The notes below the pieces were generated by a model, which saw nothing but the letters and a program-made list of their open reading frames with translations, searched no databases and had not been told where the DNA came from. A program made the translations under genes and the position numbers. Positions 6,449-9,024 of a stretch of DNA of 9,024 nucleotides are shown here, piece after piece. Source of the stretch: Bacteroidia bacterium (GTDB lineage: Bacteria; Bacteroidota; Bacteroidia; Bacteroidales; GCA-2748055); assembly GCA_004525825.1 (NCBI GenBank), contig SPBY01000091.1:1-9024 (forward strand), in the 5' to 3' direction. Within the stretch, counting starts at the first letter, position 1. The number at the start of each line of letters is the position of its first letter.

Positions 6449-7837
6449 TTACCTGCCGGCAAAAGCCTGCTTTTCAGCAAAGGACATGCTGTCCAAGTTC
6501 TTGTACCGTTCCGAACCTCCCTTTGGTTTGTAAATCAACAGTTTCTGGTCCACCTTGATCAGGTTGCGATTGATGTTGTTCCAGTAACGCAGATCGGATT
6601 CCCGCACATCGTACCAGTCGGCCACAAATCCCACGTTATCGCCCGAACGGACCGTGTAATAGAGTTTGTCGTAGGTATCAGATGGCAGGTCAACCTGGTA
6701 GGAGGATGAATAGTGCTGGGGAGTGGCCACCATCTTCCCGGGGTCAAAAAATACTGAATCCTTGTAGGCAAAGATGCTGTCCTGCAGATCAATAAATGCC
6801 GCCGTCTGATCCCGGGGGATTCGAATGGCATAAGCCATTTTAGAAGTGCCAGGTACCACATCCTGGCGGTACTGGGGATTAAGATCCCGCAACTGCCCGA
6901 TGGGAAGGTTCAGTACCTCGGCCACCTGCTTCAGGTGTACGGGTTCATGCACCAACATTGTATCAGTATAGAGCGGCAGGGTCAGGGGCGTCTTGCTCAG
7001 GAGATGATCTTCGAAATAGGTCATGGAGTAGGTGGCTGCAATAAAAGCCGGCACATAGCCCCTTGTCTCCCTCGGAAGATAGTAGTATATGTCCCAGAAA
7101 TTCCTCTTGCCCCCCGATCGGCGAATGGCCTTGTTCACATTGCCTGGTCCGCAATTGTAAGCCGCCAGAGCAAGGGTCCAGTCGTGATACATCCTATACA
7201 GGTCCGCCAGGAACCTGGCTGCTGCATGGGAGGCGGCCAGGGGATCGCGGCGTTCATCCACCAGGGAATTGATGGTCAATCCGTAATATTTGCCGGTGCT
7301 GTACATAAACTGCCAGGCACCCACTGCTCCAACCCGGGAAACCGCCCTCGGATTGAGTGCTGATTCAATGACGGAGAGATATTTTAGCTCGTAAGGCACC
7401 CCGTAGAGGTCAAAGACCTCTTCAAACATGGGAAAGTAATAGTCGGACAGTCCCAACATGATCCGCATCTGTTCGCGACGATTGTGGGTATATACATTGA
7501 TGTAGTTCTTGACTATCCTGTTGTAGGTCAGGTCCACCACCGAAGGGATCTCAGCCAGCCTGGCCAGGTATACGGAATCGCTGAAATCGGGTACCAGGGT
7601 ATCGGCTCCCGGCTGGTAATCATCCACTGCAGTCTCCAGCGACCGGTTCACGTACCAGAGGTTCAGCAGGCTGTCGAGGTTCTCTTCAGTAAGCAGTTCC
7701 ACTTCTCCCTCCATGGTAAATGTATCCCGGGGGTTTGCAGGGACGGGCAGATCCTGTGCCCACATGCCCGGGACCACAAGAAAGAGGCCCAGAAGGAAAG
7801 CTTGCACCTTAGCCAGTGTAAGAGATGTTCTTGTCAT
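6449..7837 (-). CDS. mltD: MltD-type membrane-bound lytic murein transglycosylase with LysM domain
   Basis: This enzyme cuts the MurNAc-GlcNAc bond of peptidoglycan and forms 1,6-anhydro-MurNAc in the periplasm. A signal peptide covers residues 1-27 (cleavage near MWAQ-D). The SLT/lysozyme-like domain spans about 140-275: the catalytic Glu is Glu158 in SVIESALNP (155-163), followed by GAVGAWQFM (170-178), AYNCGPGNV (226-234) and YVPAFIAA (261-268), all family hallmarks. A LysM-like but degenerate stretch lies at about 290-341 (LRDLNPQYR, then AIRIP), and a clear LysM domain at 393-436 opens with YYTVRSGD. At 462 residues it is normal for Bacteroidota MltD. No lipobox Cys is seen near the signal peptide end, so it is probably soluble or held by LysM and not a lipoprotein as in E. 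coli. The start overlaps the DUF5683 stop as ATGA. Confidence 0.93.
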   Translation of the reverse strand: MTRTSLTLAKVQAFLLGLFLVVPGMWAQDLPVPANPRDTFTMEGEVELLTEENLDSLLNLWYVNRSLETAVDDYQPGADTLVPDFSDSVYLARLAEIPSVVDLTYNRIVKNYINVYTHNRREQMRIMLGLSDYYFPMFEEVFDLYGVPYELKYLSVIESALNPRAVSRVGAVGAWQFMYSTGKYYGLTINSLVDERRDPLAASHAAARFLADLYRMYHDWTLALAAYNCGPGNVNKAIRRSGGKRNFWDIYYYLPRETRGYVPAFIAATYSMTYFEDHLLSKTPLTLPLYTDTMLVHEPVHLKQVAEVLNLPIGQLRDLNPQYRQDVVPGTSKMAYAIRIPRDQTAAFIDLQDSIFAYKDSVFFDPGKMVATPQHYSSSYQVDLPSDTYDKLYYTVRSGDNVGFVADWYDVRESDLRYWNNINRNLIKVDQKLLIYKPKGGSERYKNLDSMSFAEKQAFAGR

Positions 7838-8463
7838 CGGCCGCGGATATTTAAAGTGCAGGTGATCCCCACCGATTGTCCGGTGAGGCTGGAGGGATGC
7901 ATCAGGGGCTGCAATGAGGGTGCCACCCCCATGGAAAGATTATCGTTCACATTCCAATTGTGCAAATGGGCATCCACATAGGCATCCAGCACCTGGAAAG
8001 CGTACACGACAACAAGACCAATGTAGCTGAGTTCCATGTACCTTCTCCAGTACTTGAGTGCGTACTGGTTTTGATCACTGGGGTCTTCGGCAAAGTCGTA
8101 AGTGGCCTGCTGGTACTTTTTTGTATTGAAGCTTACGGCATAAACCACCCCCCCCAGGCCGGCCCACACGATGGGCATTTTCCAATACTTTTTGTTATAC
8201 GCCTGTCCCAGTCCGGGTAGCACCAGTGCGTAGAGAGTGGCTTTCAGGGGAGAGTGACTGTAATCGAGTACGTTAAGCAGGCTGTCGGCAATAAGGCTGT
8301 CGATATAGAGCTTGTCGATGTAGAGGCTGTCGGCATGAAAGATATCCTCATCAACCAGCTTGTAAATGGAATCCAGGACCATGGGGTCTATATCGGGTTC
8401 CTGGCCCTTAGCCGGAAACACCAAGCAAAAAAGTATCAGTACAGCTGGAAAGAATTTGTTCAT
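7834..8463 (-). CDS. DUF5683 domain-containing membrane protein
   Basis: This is a 209-residue exported protein of unknown function, widespread in Bacteroidota and usually next to parB. A signal peptide covers residues 1-20 (ending AKG-Q). An unusual run of four 5-residue units follows at 43-62. The DUF5683 core begins at about residue 70 with SPLKATLYALVLPGLGQAYN (71-90), then KKYWKMPIVWAG and two hydrophobic helices near 92-108 and 145-162. The GLGQAYNKKYW motif resembles that of small TM2-like membrane modules. The ATG overlaps the parB stop by 4 bases, and its stop overlaps the mltD start by 4 bases, so the three are very likely co-translated. The context suggests a role in the cell envelope linked to growth or division, but that is inference from position only. 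Confidence 0.88.
   Translation of the reverse strand: MNKFFPAVLILFCLVFPAKGQEPDIDPMVLDSIYKLVDEDIFHADSLYIDKLYIDSLIADSLLNVLDYSHSPLKATLYALVLPGLGQAYNKKYWKMPIVWAGLGGVVYAVSFNTKKYQQATYDFAEDPSDQNQYALKYWRRYMELSYIGLVVVYAFQVLDAYVDAHLHNWNVNDNLSMGVAPSLQPLMHPSSLTGQSVGITCTLNIRGR
8279..8338 (-). repeat. Four 15-base tandem repeats coding a 5-residue unit in the DUF5683 protein
   Basis: Four consecutive 15-base units on the + strand begin AGGCTGTCGGCA, AGGCTGTCGATA, AGCTTGTCGATG and AGGCTGTCGGCA. On the coding strand they give HADSL, YIDKL, YIDSL and IADSL (residues 43-62), a leucine every fifth residue just after the signal peptide. Being in units of 15 bases, changes in copy number would keep the frame. Confidence 0.75.
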
Positions 8464-9024
8464 TTACCCGGTTTATCGAGGATGCTTACTATGCGTTGTA
8501 AGTCCTCGTCCGATTTAAATGGAATAACGATTCGACCGATCCCTTTATTGCTCCTGCTGAATTCAATGGTGGCTCCAAAATAGTGTGAGAGGTGCTCTCT
8601 CAGATCTTCATAATCAGAGCGTAGTTCCTCCTCCACAGGTAGGACCTCCTCCGCAAGCTTCGCCTTTTTCGCCAGACTTTCCACACTCCTTACGGAAAGA
8701 TCCTGGGAAAGGATCTTGCTGAATACCTCCAGCTTATACTCTTTGTCTTCGATCCCTGCCAGCGCCCTGGCATGCCCCATGGAAATTTTCTTCTCCTTGA
8801 TGGCCGTCTGAACTTCGGCAGGCAGATTTAACAGGCGCTGGTAGTTGGCAATGGTGGCTCGCTTCTTTCCGACCCTAAGGCCCAGACCCTCCTGGGTGAG
8901 ACTGAACTCCTCAATCAGTCGCTGGAATGAGATAGCCACCTCAATGGCATCCAGGTCTTCGCGCTGTATGTTTTCCACCAGGGCCAGCTCCAGCATGTTT
9001 TCGTCGCCTGCCTCTCTTACGTAG
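8460..9024 (-). CDS. parB: ParB chromosome-partitioning protein, C-terminal part (5' end outside window)
   Basis: ParB binds parS sites near the origin, spreads as a CTP-dependent clamp and works with ParA in chromosome segregation. About 187 residues are visible, because the frame stays open to the window edge through YVREAGDEN before the first internal Met. LELALVENIQREDLDAIEVA is the end of the N-terminal ParB/Srx domain. The helix-turn-helix is in LTQEGLGLRVGKKRATIANY and RLLNLP, followed by the well-kept SMGHARAL segment. The last 50 residues (from about DLREHLSHYFG to the end) form the C-terminal dimerisation domain. The GERR CTP-binding motif and true start lie beyond 9024, so the Met at 8996 is not the start. 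The stop overlaps the DUF5683 ATG. The gene marks this locus as chromosomal and, in most relatives, as near the replication origin. Confidence 0.93.
   Translation of the reverse strand, partial: YVREAGDENMLELALVENIQREDLDAIEVAISFQRLIEEFSLTQEGLGLRVGKKRATIANYQRLLNLPAEVQTAIKEKKISMGHARALAGIEDKEYKLEVFSKILSQDLSVRSVESLAKKAKLAEEVLPVEEELRSDYEDLREHLSHYFGATIEFSRSNKGIGRIVIPFKSDEDLQRIVSILDKPGK

Noticed and set aside
7484..7981. 165-codon open frame on the + strand
   Set aside because: It is antisense across the mltD/DUF5683 junction, where both - strand genes have clear family motifs.

Overview
The window looks like a chromosomal segment from a member of the Bacteroidota. Four things point there: a parB gene followed directly by a DUF5683 gene and an MltD-type lytic transglycosylase gene, which is a familiar order in this phylum; start codons without Shine-Dalgarno sequences; TAnnTTTG-type -7 promoter elements; and the protein families themselves. 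GC content is a little above 50% by eye. I cannot place it below phylum from this sequence.

Left part, + strand (57-1877): a short surface-glycan operon. It opens with a GT2 polyprenyl-phosphate glycosyltransferase gene of the DPM1/GtrB type that is split by one in-frame TAA, with an ATG as the very next codon. A PAPS-dependent sulfotransferase-like gene overlaps its end by 8 bases. A 42-codon ORF with a membrane or signal-like start then overlaps the sulfotransferase stop and runs into the convergent gene, so it may be the stump of a lost third gene.

Right and central part, - strand (9024 down to 1819): parB (5' end outside the window), the DUF5683 gene and mltD are joined by 4-base ATGA overlaps. 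After a 38-base gap comes a membrane-anchored SGNH hydrolase gene joined to an MBOAT O-acyltransferase gene by a GTGA overlap. After a further 27 bases comes a polytopic GT-C-like membrane protein. The SGNH and GT-C-like genes each carry the same 12-base block, containing a perfect TAnnTTTG -7 element, exactly 3 bases before the ATG. This suggests near-leaderless transcripts.

Working together (inference): MBOAT plus SGNH is the usual pair for moving acetyl groups across the membrane onto peptidoglycan or exopolysaccharide. Its position next to a lytic transglycosylase fits peptidoglycan O-acetylation, because 6-O-acetyl-MurNAc blocks such enzymes. The GT2, GT-C-like and sulfotransferase genes fit assembly and decoration of a cell-surface glycan. 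No RNA gene, mobile element or CRISPR array was found, and no gene-free stretch exceeds 300 bases. I see no clear new defence or mobile system. The most interesting items are the split glycosyltransferase, the duplicated start-proximal promoter block and the wall-modification gene set.
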